Part shown: piece after piece, positions 18,042 through 27,587 of the stretch
Position numbering within the stretch: position 1 is the stretch's first letter
Layout: each line of letters starts with the position of its first letter
Origin: Salipaludibacillus keqinensis
GTDB lineage: Bacteria > Bacillota > Bacilli > Bacillales > Salisediminibacteriaceae
DNA length: 64,000 bases
NCBI RefSeq assembly: GCF_003226325.1
Contig: NZ_PDOD01000006.1
Location: forward strand, 62,001-126,000
Reading direction: 5' to 3'
Position numbers and translations under genes: made by a program
Notes under the pieces: model-generated
Told to the model about the DNA's origin: nothing
Databases searched by the model: none
Seen by the model: the letters and a program-made list of their open reading frames with translations, nothing else

Positions 18042-18961
18042 TGGCACAAAGTCGTTTTTCCATCCGCGTACCAGCAAGCACAGCGAATTTAGGTCCTGGC
18101 TTCGACTCGATTGGCATGGCTTTGAATCGATATTTAACTTTAGACGTTCGATTAAGTGATGAGTGGATATTTGTTGTGAAATCAGATAATTTAGAGGGCA
18201 TTCCAACAGGAAAAGAAAACTTGATTTTTCAAGTGGCTGATTGGATCGCTAAAGAATTTAAGCACACCCTTCCGGCAGCCGAAGTAGAGATGGTCAGTAA
18301 CATCCCCCTGTCCCGCGGCTTTGGAAGCAGCGCGACAGCCATTGTTGCCGGAATTGAGCTTGCAAACCAATTGTTAGGATTAGATTTATCCGTTGATGAG
18401 AAAACCCGTTGGGCCAGTCTCCACGAAGGACACCCTGACAATGTCGCTCCGTCGATCTACGGCGGCTTAATTATTGGAAGTCACCGGGAAGAAGAAACAA
18501 ACATTGTCTATGCAGGTGTACCCGATATTGATTTAGTGGCAGTGATTCCGGAATACGAGTTAAGTACGAAAGAATCGCGCAGCTCCCTGCCATCAGAGTT
18601 TTCTCATGGAGAAGCTGTGGAAGCAAGCAGTATTAGCAATGTGGTAGTGGCAGCGATTCTGCAAGGAGATTGGAAATTAGCGGGACGACTGATGAATAAA
18701 GACCTTTTTCACCGTCCCTATCGCATGCCTGGGATCCCAGAGTGGCAAAAGGCAGCTGAGTTGGCACAGGACTTACCGGTGTACGGCGCTACTTTAAGTG
18801 GTGCCGGGCCTATCGTGTTGTTTTTCGCCCCAAAAGGAAACGGCAAACAAGTGAAACTTCAGCTACGAGGTCATTTCAACGACCACCGGGTAGAACTAAT
18901 GGAAGTTGACCGTCACGGCGTCACCGTTTCTACAAAGGCCGCCTCTTCAAATCAGCTTTAA
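18038..18961 (+). CDS. thrB: Homoserine kinase
   Basis: A GHMP-family kinase that phosphorylates homoserine for threonine synthase. It has 307 residues. N-terminal motif 1 is [14 protein letters not shown], the ATP-binding loop is [12 protein letters not shown] (about residue 90) and the C-terminal motif is GATLSGAGP (about 250). The start overlaps the thrC stop by four bases. It closes the operon before a strong terminator. Confidence 0.96.
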   Translation: MMAQSRFSIRVPASTANLGPGFDSIGMALNRYLTLDVRLSDEWIFVVKSDNLEGIPTGKENLIFQVADWIAKEFKHTLPAAEVEMVSNIPLSRGFGSSATAIVAGIELANQLLGLDLSVDEKTRWASLHEGHPDNVAPSIYGGLIIGSHREEETNIVYAGVPDIDLVAVIPEYELSTKESRSSLPSEFSHGEAVEASSISNVVVAAILQGDWKLAGRLMNKDLFHRPYRMPGIPEWQKAAELAQDLPVYGATLSGAGPIVLFFAPKGNGKQVKLQLRGHFNDHRVELMEVDRHGVTVSTKAASSNQL

Positions 18962-18971
18962 AACATCGAAT

Positions 18972-19008
18972 AAAACCCTCGTCTGGATGATTTCCAGGCG
19001 AGGGTTTA
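18972..19008 (+). terminator. Terminator of the thr operon
   Basis: An AAACCCTCGTCTGG/CCAGGCGAGGGTTT stem with a six-base loop and a weak T tail. Confidence 0.8.
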
Positions 19009-19021
19009 GTTATGTATTTAT

Positions 19022-19098
19022 TGGCGACCCTGAGAGGATTTGAACCTCCGACCTACTGCTTAGGAGGCAGTTGCTCTATCCTGCTGAGCTACAGGGTC
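19022..19098 (-). tRNA. tRNA-Arg(CCT)
   Basis: On the minus strand the acceptor stem GACCCTG pairs with CAGGGTC and is followed by G and an encoded CCA. The anticodon arm ACTGC-CTCCTAA-GCAGT has anticodon CCT, which reads AGG. The T arm contains GGTTCAAATCC. All arms fold in order, at 77 bases including CCA. Confidence 0.97.
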
Positions 19099-19120
19099 AA
19101 TATTTTGAGTCGCTTTTCAT

Positions 19121-19149
19121 ATTATATAAGAAATTAGCTTCATTTACAA
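19121..19149 (-). promoter_or_regulatory. Promoter of tRNA-Arg
   Basis: On the minus strand, a -35 TTGTAA (19149-19144), a 17-base spacer and a perfect -10 TATAAT (19126-19121), 23 bases before the mature tRNA end. Confidence 0.75.
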
Positions 19150-19214
19150 AGGGGAATTTAGTGGCACATCATAATTGATTGTGTTTGTTGTTGTCTTACG
19201 TCTAGATAATTGTA

Positions 19215-19299
19215 GTTTTCTAATGTTCTCGTCCTGTTCTGTGAGTTCATGCTACGTAGGTGGTTTGCCAGTAGCACCTACCTAGCAGGACACTTTTTT
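19215..19299 (+). ncRNA. Unexplained structured leader or small RNA ending in a terminator
   Basis: GCTA (19251) plus GTAGGTG (19256) pair with CACCTAC (19275) plus TAGC (19283), and GTCCT (19231) pairs with AGGAC (19287). Six Ts follow at 19294. The nearest plus-strand gene upstream, thrB, is already terminated at 19008, so this terminator should belong to a short transcript starting near 19210. It may be an sRNA or an attenuator for the FAD oxidoreductase 160 bases downstream. It matches no riboswitch class I know. Confidence 0.4.
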
Positions 19300-19460
19300 C
19301 AACCCCTTTTTCCTTCTTTTTTCTCTTGTTCTCTTCTTGATCCATCTGGTCGAGCTGCGCCTATGGCCTTTGTGCAATTACTAAAAACAGGAAGAGGGAC
19401 ATCTTCATTTTTGGATCATACTAACTAGAGAGAGATTTCCATGAAGGAGTTGTCAGGAAG

Positions 19461-20690
19461 ATGAATTTGCAATCTGGAACTTATTATTGGCCGACGACGA
19501 TGCCCGATGCACCTTCGTATCCTACGTTGGCTGAAGATATTAATTGTGATGTGTTGGTTATTGGCGCTGGAACATCTGGCGCCCAATGTGCTTATTATTT
19601 AGCTGATAAAAATCTCGACGTGATTGTGGTAGAAAAGGGAACAGTCGGTCACGGCAGTACAGCTACTAATACAGCTCTTATTCAATATTCAGGCGAAAAG
19701 ATGTTCATCGACTTAGTCAATGCCTTTGGTGAAGAATATGTTGGCCGTCACCTGCAACTGTGCAGACAAGCGATTGACCAGATTGAAGATGCTCAAACCA
19801 TTTGTCCTCTTTCTTTCGAATTCACAAGGAGAAACAGTTTGAATTTTGCCAGTTACGCTGAAGATGTGGAACGATTAAAACAGGAAGCTGAACTTCTAAA
19901 GAAACATCAATTTCCTTTGGATTTTTGGTCGGAAAAGGAGATCAGTCAGCGTTTTCCCTTTTCAAAACGGGCCGCCAATTATTCTTATGGTGATGGTGAA
20001 CTAAATCCGTTTAAGTTTACCCATAGTTTGCTTCAATATGCGACACATCATGGCACCGATGTTTTTGAGAACACGGAAGTAAACGGTATGGATTTTCATC
20101 ATGATCATGTAGAAGTTCGAACGAAAACCGGCCATATGATCCATGCTAAGCAAGTCATTGTCTCCGCTGGCTATGAAGGAACGGATATGAAAAAGGAAAA
20201 GAACACAGTCTTTGTCAGTACATATACAGTCACTACCAAGCCTGTGCAGGATTTTTCAGGTTGGCATGAGCGAGCTTTGATTTGGGAAACAGCGCGTCCC
20301 TATGTATTCATTAGAACAACGGCAGACAATCGAGTAATTATCGGTGGACTGGATGATACGACGTCTTATCCTGAAGTTCGAGACAGCATGTTAATTAACA
20401 AACGAGATCGCCTGATCGAGGAGTTTAACAAGCTTTTTCCAGCCATCCATGTTGAGCCAGATTACTATTCAGCTGCATTTTATGGAGGGACACACGACGG
20501 ACTTCCTATTATAGGCCAGTACCCGGACTATCCAAACTGTCACTTTTTATTCGGTTTCGGAGATAATGGAACGGTGTATAGCATGATTTTAGCCAAGATC
20601 ATCGCTGATAAACTGACTTCTCAATCTCAGTCGGATATGCCCCTTTACGACCCGTCTAGACCGTTGAAAAAACAGATGGAGTTAAGTTAG
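19461..20690 (+). CDS. FAD-dependent oxidoreductase of the D-amino-acid/glycine oxidase (DAO) family
   Basis: A 409-residue flavoenzyme. The FAD-binding Rossmann motif VIGAGTSGAQCAYYL lies at about residues 34-48 with the conserved acid in VVEKG. A second family motif is GHGSTATNTALIQY (about 64). The C-terminal FAD site reads YGGTHDGLPIIG and FLFGFGDNGTVYS. Members oxidise amines or amino acids such as glycine, sarcosine or gamma-glutamylputrescine; the substrate is not readable. The start follows AGGAAG. It is preceded by an unexplained terminator-bearing leader and ends at a repeat array and a shared terminator. Confidence 0.87.
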   Translation: MNLQSGTYYWPTTMPDAPSYPTLAEDINCDVLVIGAGTSGAQCAYYLADKNLDVIVVEKGTVGHGSTATNTALIQYSGEKMFIDLVNAFGEEYVGRHLQLCRQAIDQIEDAQTICPLSFEFTRRNSLNFASYAEDVERLKQEAELLKKHQFPLDFWSEKEISQRFPFSKRAANYSYGDGELNPFKFTHSLLQYATHHGTDVFENTEVNGMDFHHDHVEVRTKTGHMIHAKQVIVSAGYEGTDMKKEKNTVFVSTYTVTTKPVQDFSGWHERALIWETARPYVFIRTTADNRVIIGGLDDTTSYPEVRDSMLINKRDRLIEEFNKLFPAIHVEPDYYSAAFYGGTHDGLPIIGQYPDYPNCHFLFGFGDNGTVYSMILAKIIADKLTSQSQSDMPLYDPSRPLKKQMELS

Positions 20691-20712
20691 GATTCGTCGA
20701 TCTAATCAGTTT

Positions 20713-20815
20713 TTTCGATAGGAACCTACTTTCGCCAATAGGACTTGCATTTTCGCTGATAGAACCCTCGTTTTCGCCAATAGAAGGCACTTTTTCGCTG
20801 ATAAAATCCCAAATC
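20713..20815. repeat. Degenerate tandem 21-bp repeat, five units
   Basis: A core of TTTTCGCYRATAGRA type occurs five times. TCG falls at 20715, 20732, 20753, 20774 and 20795, so the last four units are exactly 21 bases apart. Units alternate CCAATAGG, CTGATAGA, CCAATAGA, CTGATAAA. The array fills the space after the FAD oxidoreductase gene. The theme (CGATAGAA/GATAAAA) resembles the 51-bp array at 12390. Confidence 0.75.
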
Positions 20816-20830
20816 CGTCGATTCGCACCG

Positions 20831-20858
20831 AAAAAGCCGCGAAATTTTCGCGGCTTTT
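20831..20858. terminator. Bidirectional terminator
   Basis: AAAAAGCCGCGAAA and TTTCGCGGCTTTT form a perfect hairpin with A and T flanks on both sides. It serves the converging FAD oxidoreductase and HAD hydrolase genes. Confidence 0.9.
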
Positions 20859-20860
20859 GA

Positions 20861-21634
20861 TCATAACAATCCCATATGTTTCAATCCGTGAACGATTCCG
20901 TTATCGTCTACGTCTTTCGTTACAAATCCGGCGACTTTCTTCACTTCAGGCATAGCATTTCCCATCGCCACACTATTAGGCGTACATTGCAGCATTTCCA
21001 AGTCATTCGGTCCGTCACCGAACACATAGACATCTTCTCTGTTCATGTTTAACTTCTCCATAATTGCTTCAATCCCTTTGGCCTTTGATCCGCCTACTGG
21101 AAGAATGTCTGTTGAAAATTTGTGCCAGCGAATAAAGTCAAATTGTGCGAATTCTTTTTCGTATGGAGGCTGTTCTTCTGAGGTACAGAATAACAAAGAC
21201 TGATAAATTTCCCTACCTTCCAAGTAAGACGGGTCAAATGCTGGGTGATCAAATTTCAAAGACCCAATACTTTTTTCAATGTGGGGATGAAACGGGATAT
21301 TTGCTTTCATATCTCGATGATCCATGAAGACGACAGGATGGTCATGACCGATCGCATGCTCGGTCAACCGCTTTAATTCTTCTTTATTTAATGGATTTTT
21401 CAAGATTGGTTCACCATCCAAGACGACGTATTGACCATTGAAGCTAACGAAAGTTGAAATTCCTAATCTCTCTCGCAACTGTTTATACATAAATGGAGCT
21501 CGCCCGGTAGCAATCGCCACGTAATGACCTGCTTCTTGAAGCGTACCGATCGCTTCTTCTGTTGATGCCGGCAGCTCCTTGTCATGATCCAGTAAAGTGC
21601 CATCAATATCAAAAAATATTAACTTTTTACTCAT
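20861..21634 (-). CDS. Cof-type HAD-IIB family phosphatase
   Basis: A 257-residue haloacid-dehalogenase-fold hydrolase. Motif I is FFDIDGTLLD, with Asp nucleophile and general acid. Motif II is the Thr of ATGRAP. Motif III is a Lys near residue 187 (GGSKAKG). Motif IV is FGDGPNDLEM. The large C2B cap (about 85-185) marks the Cof/IIB class, which dephosphorylates sugar phosphates, flavin precursors or similar metabolites. The specific substrate cannot be told. The gene is monocistronic. Confidence 0.9.
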   Translation of the reverse strand: MSKKLIFFDIDGTLLDHDKELPASTEEAIGTLQEAGHYVAIATGRAPFMYKQLRERLGISTFVSFNGQYVVLDGEPILKNPLNKEELKRLTEHAIGHDHPVVFMDHRDMKANIPFHPHIEKSIGSLKFDHPAFDPSYLEGREIYQSLLFCTSEEQPPYEKEFAQFDFIRWHKFSTDILPVGGSKAKGIEAIMEKLNMNREDVYVFGDGPNDLEMLQCTPNSVAMGNAMPEVKKVAGFVTKDVDDNGIVHGLKHMGLL

Positions 21635-21807
21635 GTTTGTTCACCTTCTCTTCCTCGTTCACTTTTTAAACTGTCACTCATTATACGTGAATTTCAACAC
21701 ATAGGCTATTATATCGTGCAAAACCATTGTAGATTTCCTTTCAACTGTTATAATAATGTTTATTAAAAATTCTAAACGTTCTCACTTTATAGCAAGGGGT
21801 GTCAATC

Positions 21808-22722
21808 ATGCCAATTAATATTCCAAAACAACTTCCAGCCCGACAAGTGCTGGAAAAAGAAAATATTTTTATCATGGAAGACGAACGGGCAGTCATGCAA
21901 GATATACGTCCGTTAAACATAGCCATTTTAAATCTCATGCCTGAAAAACAGAAAACAGAAGCACACTTATTACGCCTCTTGGGAAACTCCCCTCTTCAAG
22001 TAGACATCACGTTCTTGAAGACCGTCACCTATGAAGCGAAAAATGTGAGCAAGTCACACATGGAAGAATTCTATACGGACTTTGCCAGTATTCGTCATCG
22101 GAAATTTGATGGATTAATCATCACCGGTGCCCCGATCGAACACTTTGATTTTGAAGAAGTACACTATTGGGATGAGTTGGCGGAAATCATGGACTGGGCA
22201 GAAGAACATGTAACGTCTGTTCTTCATATCTGCTGGGGTGCTCAGGCTGCATTATACCACCATTTTGGCATAGATAAATTCCCTTTAAATGAAAAATGCT
22301 CGGGAATTTTCCGGCACCGACTGTTTAATGACCATCGAAAGATTGAATTATTAAGAGGGTTCGACGATGAATTTATTGCACCTCACTCTAGGTACACAAA
22401 CATCTCTGAAGAAGAATTGAACAATCACGATGAACTGCAACTACTAGCCTCTTCTAAGGAAGCAGGCCCCTTCCTCATTATGTCTAAAGACGGTAAGCAC
22501 ATTATGGCGACTGGTCACCTGGAATATGACACAGTCACCTTAAAGGAAGAATACGAACGGGATTTAGACCGCGGCTTAAGTGTAAGAATCCCCGCTCACT
22601 ACTTCCCTAATAACGATCCGAATGAGGCACCAATGAACCGTTGGCGTTCTCACGCTCACCTTCTTTTTTCCAATTGGTTGAATTATTATGTCTACCAACA
22701 AACACCATTTGAATGGAAATAG
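21808..22722 (+). CDS. metA: Homoserine O-acyltransferase (MetA)
   Basis: Acylates homoserine, the first committed step of methionine synthesis. In Bacillus MetA the donor is acetyl-CoA despite the older succinyltransferase name. It has 304 residues. The catalytic Cys lies in [16 protein letters not shown], with Glu and His further on in ATGHLEYD. The start is ATG 21808 ([15 protein letters not shown], as in B. subtilis), with AAGGGGTG six bases upstream; the in-frame GTG at 21799 lies inside that box. I see no S-box in the 160-base upstream region. Confidence 0.96.
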   Translation: MPINIPKQLPARQVLEKENIFIMEDERAVMQDIRPLNIAILNLMPEKQKTEAHLLRLLGNSPLQVDITFLKTVTYEAKNVSKSHMEEFYTDFASIRHRKFDGLIITGAPIEHFDFEEVHYWDELAEIMDWAEEHVTSVLHICWGAQAALYHHFGIDKFPLNEKCSGIFRHRLFNDHRKIELLRGFDDEFIAPHSRYTNISEEELNNHDELQLLASSKEAGPFLIMSKDGKHIMATGHLEYDTVTLKEEYERDLDRGLSVRIPAHYFPNNDPNEAPMNRWRSHAHLLFSNWLNYYVYQQTPFEWK

Positions 22723-22753
22723 GTCATTTGGAATCACTATTCTATACACTATC

Positions 22754-22792
22754 AAACAAACTGATCAGAAAAAACGATCAGTTTGTTTGAAT
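22754..22792 (+). terminator. Probable terminator of metA
   Basis: AAACAAACTGATC pairs with GATCAGTTTGTTT around a nine-base A-rich loop. The downstream T run is weak. Confidence 0.6.
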
Positions 22793-22853
22793 TTGTCGAT
22801 AAAAAGGTACATATAGGTACTACTACGATAAATTATAGAATAGGGGATACATC

Positions 22854-24320
22854 ATGACGAAAAGAAATCATACGATGATGCAGTTCTTTGAATGGCACCT
22901 GGAAAATGACGGAAACCATTGGAACCAGTTAGAAAAACTGGCTCCCGAACTAAAAAAGCATGGCATTGATTCTGTATGGATCCCACCAGCAACAAAAGGA
23001 ATTACTCAAGCCGATAACGGTTATGGCATTTACGATGGCTATGATTTAGGCGAGTTTGACCAAAAAGGAACAGTACGAACGAAGTATGGAACGAAGGACG
23101 AATTATTTAAAGGAATCGAAGCTTGTCACGAACACGGGATCAATGTGTACGCTGACGTAGTTATGAATCATAAAGCCGGTGCGGACGAGACGGAACATTT
23201 CCACGTGGTCGAGGTACATCCGGAAGATAGACACGAAGAGATTTCAGAACCTTTCGAAATCGAAGGTTGGACGAAATTTGATTTTCCTGGACGGGCAGGG
23301 AATCACTCTTCCTTTCAATGGAACTTCAACCATTTTAACGGGACAGACTATGATCACTCAACAGGTGATAAAGGTGTTTATCGAATTTTAGGCGAGCATA
23401 AACGTTGGAATTCGCAAGTAGATGATGAATTTGGGAATTATGACTATTTAATGTTTGCAAACATTGATTACTACCACCCTGAAGTACGGGATGAAATGAT
23501 GTACTGGGGCAAATGGTTTGCCGAAGAGACGACATGTAACGGCTATAGACTTGATGCGATAAAACATATTAATCACGAATTTATTAGAGAGTTTGTGTCC
23601 GAAATGCGCAAGGAACACGGCGAAGACTTTTATTTTGTGGGAGAATTTTGGAATCCTGATTTAGAAGCTTGTCAAAATTTCCTTGATAGTTTGGATCATC
23701 AAATTGACTTGTTTGATGTGCCGCTTCATTATCACTTTCACGTCGCCTCTAAAATGGGTTGCGATTACGATTTAAGCACTATTTTTGAGCGATCATTGGT
23801 TGGCACTCACCCTTTCAATGCCGTGACCTTTGTGGACAACCACGATTCTCAGCCCCATGAAGCTTTGGAATCTTGGGTAGAAGACTGGTTCAAGCCCATC
23901 GCCTACGCGATGATCCTTCTTCGTAAAGACGGATTTCCTTGCGTGTTTTATGGTGATTACATTGGGATTAATGGAGAACATAAGATCCCTGGAAAAAAAG
24001 AAATGCTCGATCCTTTATTAGACGCTCGTTATCACCTTGCATATGGTGAACAACACGACTATTTTGACCACGGTAACACGGTAGGGTGGGTTCGATTAGG
24101 TGACTTGGATATTCCTGAATCTGGATGCGCTGTCATCGCGTCAAACGGTGACCACGGTCATAAACGTATGTTTGTTGGAGAATTTCGTGCCGGTGAAACG
24201 TGGATCGATGTCACTGGGAACGTATCGGAGTCCATCATCATCGATGAAGAAGGCTTCGGTGACTTCCAAGTGAATGGACAATCTGTTTCTGTGTACACGA
24301 AACAATCCGCCTCTCAATAA
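22854..24320 (+). CDS. Intracellular alpha-amylase (GH13)
   Basis: A 488-residue glycoside hydrolase family 13 enzyme that cuts alpha-1,4-glucans. The four conserved GH13 regions are visible: DVVMNHK (about 103), GYRLDAIKHI with the nucleophile Asp (about 231), FVGEFW with the acid Glu (about 262) and FVDNHDSQ with the third Asp (about 329). The N-terminus MTKRNHTMMQFFEW starts directly in the barrel with no signal peptide, so it should act in the cytoplasm on imported maltodextrin or storage glucan. It stands alone, with no sugar transporter beside it. The start follows AGGGGAT. Confidence 0.93.
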   Translation: MTKRNHTMMQFFEWHLENDGNHWNQLEKLAPELKKHGIDSVWIPPATKGITQADNGYGIYDGYDLGEFDQKGTVRTKYGTKDELFKGIEACHEHGINVYADVVMNHKAGADETEHFHVVEVHPEDRHEEISEPFEIEGWTKFDFPGRAGNHSSFQWNFNHFNGTDYDHSTGDKGVYRILGEHKRWNSQVDDEFGNYDYLMFANIDYYHPEVRDEMMYWGKWFAEETTCNGYRLDAIKHINHEFIREFVSEMRKEHGEDFYFVGEFWNPDLEACQNFLDSLDHQIDLFDVPLHYHFHVASKMGCDYDLSTIFERSLVGTHPFNAVTFVDNHDSQPHEALESWVEDWFKPIAYAMILLRKDGFPCVFYGDYIGINGEHKIPGKKEMLDPLLDARYHLAYGEQHDYFDHGNTVGWVRLGDLDIPESGCAVIASNGDHGHKRMFVGEFRAGETWIDVTGNVSESIIIDEEGFGDFQVNGQSVSVYTKQSASQ

Positions 24321-24432
24321 CTGGGACTTTTTACCTTTTTTTATCTGAATCTGTTCAAAAAGTATGTGAAATTCTGTGAAACGTCGTTTTTCTTCTTCCT
24401 ACTGGGTAAGGAATGAAAAAGGAGGATGAACA

Positions 24433-25842
24433 ATGACCGCAGAACAAATCGGTTTCGCTTTTATCATATTAGGTTTTTTCATTGTAATCGGAAAATGGAT
24501 TCGGGTGTATACGCCTCTTTTCCAACAACTGTTTTTACCATCATCTATTATCGCAGGTCTCATAGCATTACTTGTAGGCCCAGAAGTGTTAGGAAGACTG
24601 GTGTCGCTTTTTACATCAGAAGATAATATGTTTGCTCAAGGTCTCATTAACGCCAACTCTCTTGAAGTATGGGAAGCGTTACCGGGATTATTTATCAATA
24701 TCGTGTTTGCTACACTATTTCTCGGAAAGTCTCTACCTAGTTTACGTAAAGTCTGGGAAATCGGTGGCCCTCAAGTGGCTATGGGACAAATGGTGTCTTG
24801 GGGCCAATATGTCATCGGACTCTTGCTTGTCATCCTTGTTCTAACACCTTTTTTCGGAGTGAATCCTCTTGCAGGTGCTCTTATTGAAATCAGCTTTGTT
24901 GGTGGACACGGAACCGCCGCTGGTCTCGGTAACACTTTTGCTGAATTAGGCTTTGAAGAAGGTCAAGATTTAGCGGTAGGCCTTGCTACGATCGGGATTC
25001 TTACAGGGGTAATTGTCGGGATTATCTTAGTTAACTGGGGAGCACGAACGGGTCGCGCCAAACATGTTGGAGGCCAACAAAAGTTTTCTAGTGCAGGTCG
25101 AAACGGTATTGTTGAACTAGACAATAGAGACTCTGGCGCCGATATGACGACTCGACCTGAATCAATCGAACCACTGTCGCTCCATTTAGCTTACGTTGGG
25201 ATTGCGATCCTTATTGGCTTTGTTCTTCTTGAAGGGTTAATTCTGTTAGAAGCAGTGACTTGGGGTGCGTGGACAGACGTTTACTTAATGATTTATGTCC
25301 CTTTATTTCCTCTAGCTATGGCGGGTGGAATTATCACTCAGGCGTTTTCTGACAAATACGATAAATTCCGGGTGATCGACCGAAAACTAATCAACCGGAT
25401 TGGCGGGTTCTCTCTTGATATTTTGATCGTTAGTGCTTTAGCTACGATCTCCTTAGCAGTCATTGGAGAAAATTTCGTCGCGTTTATTTCTTTAGCCGTA
25501 GCTGGGATCGTCTGGAACGTTCTTGCTTTCCTTTTCTTAGCTCCAAAAATGATTCCATCCTATTGGTTTGAAAGAGGTATTGGTGACTTCGGTCAAGCCA
25601 CAGGGATTACAGCGACAGGTCTGTTATTAATGAAAGTGGCGGATCCTGATAGTAAAACTCCTGCTCTTGAAGGTTTCGGTTATAAACAAATTCTTTTCGA
25701 ACCTCTTGTAGGAGGAGGACTGTTTACAGCCGCCTCCCTACCACTGATTTTTCAGTTCGGTCCAGTAGCAGTCCTCATTCTATCCATTGTTGTTACGGTG
25801 TTCTGGCTACTATTTGGATTGTTCTATTTCGGAAAAAAATAA
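24433..25842 (+). CDS. gltS: Sodium/glutamate symporter (ESS/GltS family)
   Basis: A 469-residue polytopic membrane protein with roughly ten to twelve hydrophobic helices in two inverted halves. The glycine-rich re-entrant loop GGHGTAAGLGNTFAELG (about residue 157) and its counterpart FGQATGITATGLLLMK (about 386) are diagnostic of the GltS glutamate:Na+ symporter family. A non-conserved hydrophilic loop (about 200-240) separates the halves. A sodium-coupled carrier suits a saline habitat. The start has a strong AAGGAGGATG box. It ends before a bidirectional terminator. Confidence 0.88.
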   Translation: MTAEQIGFAFIILGFFIVIGKWIRVYTPLFQQLFLPSSIIAGLIALLVGPEVLGRLVSLFTSEDNMFAQGLINANSLEVWEALPGLFINIVFATLFLGKSLPSLRKVWEIGGPQVAMGQMVSWGQYVIGLLLVILVLTPFFGVNPLAGALIEISFVGGHGTAAGLGNTFAELGFEEGQDLAVGLATIGILTGVIVGIILVNWGARTGRAKHVGGQQKFSSAGRNGIVELDNRDSGADMTTRPESIEPLSLHLAYVGIAILIGFVLLEGLILLEAVTWGAWTDVYLMIYVPLFPLAMAGGIITQAFSDKYDKFRVIDRKLINRIGGFSLDILIVSALATISLAVIGENFVAFISLAVAGIVWNVLAFLFLAPKMIPSYWFERGIGDFGQATGITATGLLLMKVADPDSKTPALEGFGYKQILFEPLVGGGLFTAASLPLIFQFGPVAVLILSIVVTVFWLLFGLFYFGKK

Positions 25843-25953
25843 ATTTAGTCCTGACCGCACCATATGAAAGTTCTATAAATAAAAGCTCGGCTCTCAACAA
25901 AAATTTCAAGTTAATGTAAGAGTCGAAGCTTGATTTGCACAATCGATACGTAT

Positions 25954-25987
25954 AAAAGAGGTGATCCAGTTAGGATCACCTCTTTTA
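25954..25987. terminator. Bidirectional terminator between gltS and the aspartate kinase gene
   Basis: A perfect AAAAGAGGTGATCC/GGATCACCTCTTTT hairpin with a four-base loop. Confidence 0.9.
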
Positions 25988-25991
25988 CTTT

Positions 25992-27353
25992 TTATTGATT
26001 AACGGGTGTGAAATAGGCATAATATAAACTTTGTACAGCCAGATCTGCCTTATCCGCATCGACACCAAACATCATGCTCACTTCCGAAGAACCTTGATTA
26101 ATCATTTTAATATTTACACCGGCGTTAGAAAGGGCCGTTGTAGCACGTGAAGCTACTCCCACTGTTTTAGCCATTCCTTCTCCTACCACCATAACCATCG
26201 CCAGATTTCTTTCTACATCAACATCTTCTACATCTAGCTCTGTGCGAATTCGATGTAAAATCCGCTCCTCTTTCCCATTTTCTAAGTGGTGTGAGCGAAC
26301 AATGACAGACATATTATCAATTCCTGAAGGAGTATGTTCAAACGAGATTTCTTCTCTTTCAAGTATTTCCAACAAATGTCGACCAAAACCTACTTGTCGG
26401 TTCATCAAGTATTTTGTTAGATTGATACTGCAAAAGCCTTCATCACTAGCAATCCCAACTACCGGAAATCCTTCCTGCACACGATCTGAAACAATTTTTG
26501 TCCCTAATGCATCAGGGTCATTGGTATTCTTAATCCGAACAGGGATTTTCTTATTTACGACTGGCTGTAACGCCTCATCATGGAACACAGAAAAGCCGGA
26601 ATAAGACAGTTCGCGCATTTCCTTGTACGTAATTTCTTTCATCTCATGAGGGTTTTCTACTAGTGTGGGATTCACACTGTAAATCGAGCTCACGTCTGTG
26701 AAATTTTCATAGAGGTCTGCCTCTACTCCCGCTGCCACAATGGAACCAGTAATATCTGATCCGCCTCGAGGGAACGTGACGATATTGCCAACTTTAGAAT
26801 AACCAAAGAAACCTGGAATAACAAGGATGCCAGAACGATCTCTTAATTTGGTCAACTGCTCATATGCTTCAGGAAGTATACGTGCATTTCCCGGAGCATC
26901 GGTCACAAGCAACCCAGCTTCTTTCGGCGAGACGTAGTGAGCTTCTTCTCCCCGTTTATTAAAATATGCGGCTACAAGTTTAGCATTTTGATTTTCGCCG
27001 CTTGATTTTAAGGCATCGAGTAAACGGTCTTCGTCATATCGATACATGTTAATTAGTTCTATTAACCGATTTTCAATGCCTGTTAGTAATTCTATTCCTA
27101 AATCTAGTTCTTCCACGATATCAGCAAATCGTCTTATAACGAGTTCAAGTGCTCCTTTGTACTCTTTACCACCAACGACTTCCTTTGCTAAAGAAATCAA
27201 TAAATCTGTTGTTTTTATATCTTCTGCTGATCGTTTCCCAGGAGCAGATACGACGACAATCCGTCGATCCTTGTCAGAAAAAACGATCCGTGCGACTTTT
27301 TTAAATTGTTCGCCGCTTGCTAGAGAACTACCTCCAAATTTGACTACTTTCAT
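25992..27353 (-). CDS. lysC: Aspartate kinase (aspartokinase III type, YclM-like)
   Basis: Phosphorylates aspartate, the entry to lysine, threonine and methionine. The N-terminal kinase domain begins MKVVKFGGSSLA and contains FPRGGSDITG (about 195). Two C-terminal ACT domains (about 305-450) provide feedback control. The single-chain 453-residue form matches B. subtilis YclM/ThrD, usually inhibited by lysine plus threonine, rather than the shorter LysC or DapG. It is transcribed alone. The hom-thr operon and metA nearby use its product. No lysine riboswitch is seen upstream. Confidence 0.93.
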   Translation of the reverse strand: MKVVKFGGSSLASGEQFKKVARIVFSDKDRRIVVVSAPGKRSAEDIKTTDLLISLAKEVVGGKEYKGALELVIRRFADIVEELDLGIELLTGIENRLIELINMYRYDEDRLLDALKSSGENQNAKLVAAYFNKRGEEAHYVSPKEAGLLVTDAPGNARILPEAYEQLTKLRDRSGILVIPGFFGYSKVGNIVTFPRGGSDITGSIVAAGVEADLYENFTDVSSIYSVNPTLVENPHEMKEITYKEMRELSYSGFSVFHDEALQPVVNKKIPVRIKNTNDPDALGTKIVSDRVQEGFPVVGIASDEGFCSINLTKYLMNRQVGFGRHLLEILEREEISFEHTPSGIDNMSVIVRSHHLENGKEERILHRIRTELDVEDVDVERNLAMVMVVGEGMAKTVGVASRATTALSNAGVNIKMINQGSSEVSMMFGVDADKADLAVQSLYYAYFTPVNQ

Positions 27354-27432
27354 CTTCCCAAAACTCCTTCATCGTACCGTTATTGTCCTCCCTATAAATA
27401 CATTTGTTTTTAATAGGTAGAAATGTAAAACA

Positions 27433-27461
27433 AGTATACTAGAATCGTCAGTTCTCGGCAA
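27433..27461 (-). promoter_or_regulatory. Promoter of the aspartate kinase gene
   Basis: On the minus strand, a -35 TTGCCG (27461-27456), a 17-base spacer and a -10 TATACT (27438-27433), about 80 bases before the start codon. Confidence 0.65.
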
Positions 27462-27540
27462 TAAAATTCTACCTAAAAATTTTAAATAGTAAACTCTTTT
27501 GAGAAAAGTAAAAGCACTAAAACAACTCTACCAAAACAGC

Positions 27541-27573
27541 AAAACACCCGAAAGCATTTTAGCTTCCGGGTGC
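27541..27573 (-). terminator. Terminator of the peptide-binding protein gene
   Basis: On the minus strand CACCCGGAAGC pairs with GCTTTCGGGTG around TAAAAT and is followed by TTTT. Confidence 0.8.
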
Positions 27574-27587
27574 CAAGACATTCATGT

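Noticed and set aside
19099-19460. Integrated element next to the tRNA-Arg gene
   Set aside because: No duplicated tRNA 3' end, integrase or composition shift is seen on either side.
21635-21807. S-box (SAM) riboswitch before metA
   Set aside because: None of the conserved S-box stretches is present, and the region has no terminator/antiterminator pair.
24364-24382. TGTGAAATTCTGTGAAAC upstream of gltS as a Rex or Fnr site
   Set aside because: The two TGTGAA motifs are direct, not inverted, so they do not form the dyad these regulators need.
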